From: JACQAI01 sp035507915
Lineage (GTDB): Bacteria; Pseudomonadota; Alphaproteobacteria; Elsterales; Elsteraceae
Assembly: GCA_035507915.1 (NCBI GenBank)
Contig: DATJNS010000110.1
Coordinates: forward strand, 1-15,405
Length of the DNA: 15,405 bases
Direction of reading: 5' to 3'
The position numbers and the translations under genes are program-made. Positions within the stretch are counted from its first letter, which is position 1. Each line of letters opens with the position of its first letter. This document shows positions 15,255-15,405 of the stretch, in pieces. A model generated the notes under the pieces. The model saw only the letters and a program-made list of their open reading frames with translations. It made no database searches and was not told the DNA's origin.

Positions 15255-15405
15255 ATGGCCACGACTCTTGATCTGCGACCCAGCGGCAACGAGGTCGGCG
15301 CGGAGATCTACGGCCTCGATCTCGGGCAGCCGCTCGCCGACATGCAGTTCGCCGCGATCATGGCCGCATTCGATCGTCACGCCGTGCTGGCGTTTCGCGA
15401 TCAGG
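15255..15405 (+). CDS. TauD/TfdA family dioxygenase, N-terminal fragment (3' truncated by window edge)
   Basis: Fifty residues of the gene are present before the window ends. They read MATTLDLRPSGNEVGAEIYG, then LDLGQPLADMQFAAIMAAF and DRHAVLAFRDQ. The pattern GAEIxGLDLxxPL followed by HxVLxFRDQ is the standard opening of the TauD/TfdA non-heme Fe(II)/2-oxoglutarate dioxygenases, which act on taurine, 2,4-D and other carboxylates. The HxD iron motif lies beyond the window, so activity cannot be judged. ATG 15255 has GAGG nine bases before it. An in-frame ATG at 15228 (MTDLARRGIMATT), two bases after the DUF35 stop, is an alternative start; family alignment favours 15255. It is probably in the same transcript as the upstream acyl-CoA genes. 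Confidence 0.82.
   Translation, partial: MATTLDLRPSGNEVGAEIYGLDLGQPLADMQFAAIMAAFDRHAVLAFRDQ

Noticed and set aside
12564..15291. 13-base identical word CCCAGCGGCAACG at 12564-12576 and 15279-15291
   Set aside because: One copy is just before the dehydrogenase start, the other inside the dioxygenase coding frame. No extension of similarity, so chance is the simplest explanation.

Overview
This 15.4 kb window is very GC-rich, gene-dense chromosomal DNA that looks alphaproteobacterial. The evidence is the gene families present (Bug/TctC receptor, AtuA-like protein, DUF4387, TauD/TfdA, DMT exporter) and one intergenic sequence matching the EcfG general-stress promoter consensus of that class. 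I cannot name the genus; a Hyphomicrobiales or Rhodospirillales-type soil or water heterotroph would fit. I see no tRNA, rRNA, CRISPR array, transposase, integrase or phage gene. No stretch over 300 bases lacks a gene; the longest gaps (about 205-223 bp) are described as features.

Layout. (1) Positions 1-392, + strand: the C-terminal end of a ketopantoate-reductase-family gene, running in from the left. (2) Positions 389-4215, - strand: a tightly overlapping four-gene peptide/nickel-type ABC importer in the order permease B, permease C, ATPase D, ATPase F, with no substrate-binding protein in the window. (3) Positions 4421-5650, - strand: a cytosine-deaminase-like amidohydrolase just upstream of the importer, with several CodA catalytic positions changed. 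(4) A divergent control region, then on the + strand a class III nucleotide cyclase (5815-7113), an AtuA-family protein (7110-8468) and a small DUF4387 protein (8468-8779), coupled by ATGA and TGATG overlaps. (5) A convergent Bug/TctC solute receptor (8796-9770, -) and, divergent from it, an isocitrate lyase/PEP mutase-family lyase (9889-10761, +). (6) A DMT/EamA exporter (10985-11935, +). (7) A small secreted low-complexity protein (12037-12456, +) with an EcfG-type promoter in front and a strong terminator behind. (8) A + strand catabolic run: zinc alcohol dehydrogenase (12590-13633), thiolase-fold protein lacking the nucleophilic cysteine (13638-14813), DUF35 zinc-ribbon/OB-fold partner (14819-15226), and the start of a TauD/TfdA dioxygenase that runs off the right edge.

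How the genes may work together (inference). The window looks like a patchwork of small catabolic and uptake modules. The importer plus amidohydrolase may take up and hydrolyse a nitrogen compound. The AtuA/DUF4387 pair, Bug receptor and lyase may handle an organic acid or branched acyl compound. The dehydrogenase, thiolase-like protein and DUF35 protein may process an acyl-CoA, possibly by retro-aldol cleavage as in the Ltp2/ChsH2 systems. The most unusual points are a nucleotide cyclase with non-standard purine-selecting residues translationally coupled to the AtuA-like gene, the amidohydrolase with altered metal/catalytic positions, and the cysteine-less thiolase/DUF35 pair. No transcriptional regulator gene lies in the window, so any operator assignment is tentative.
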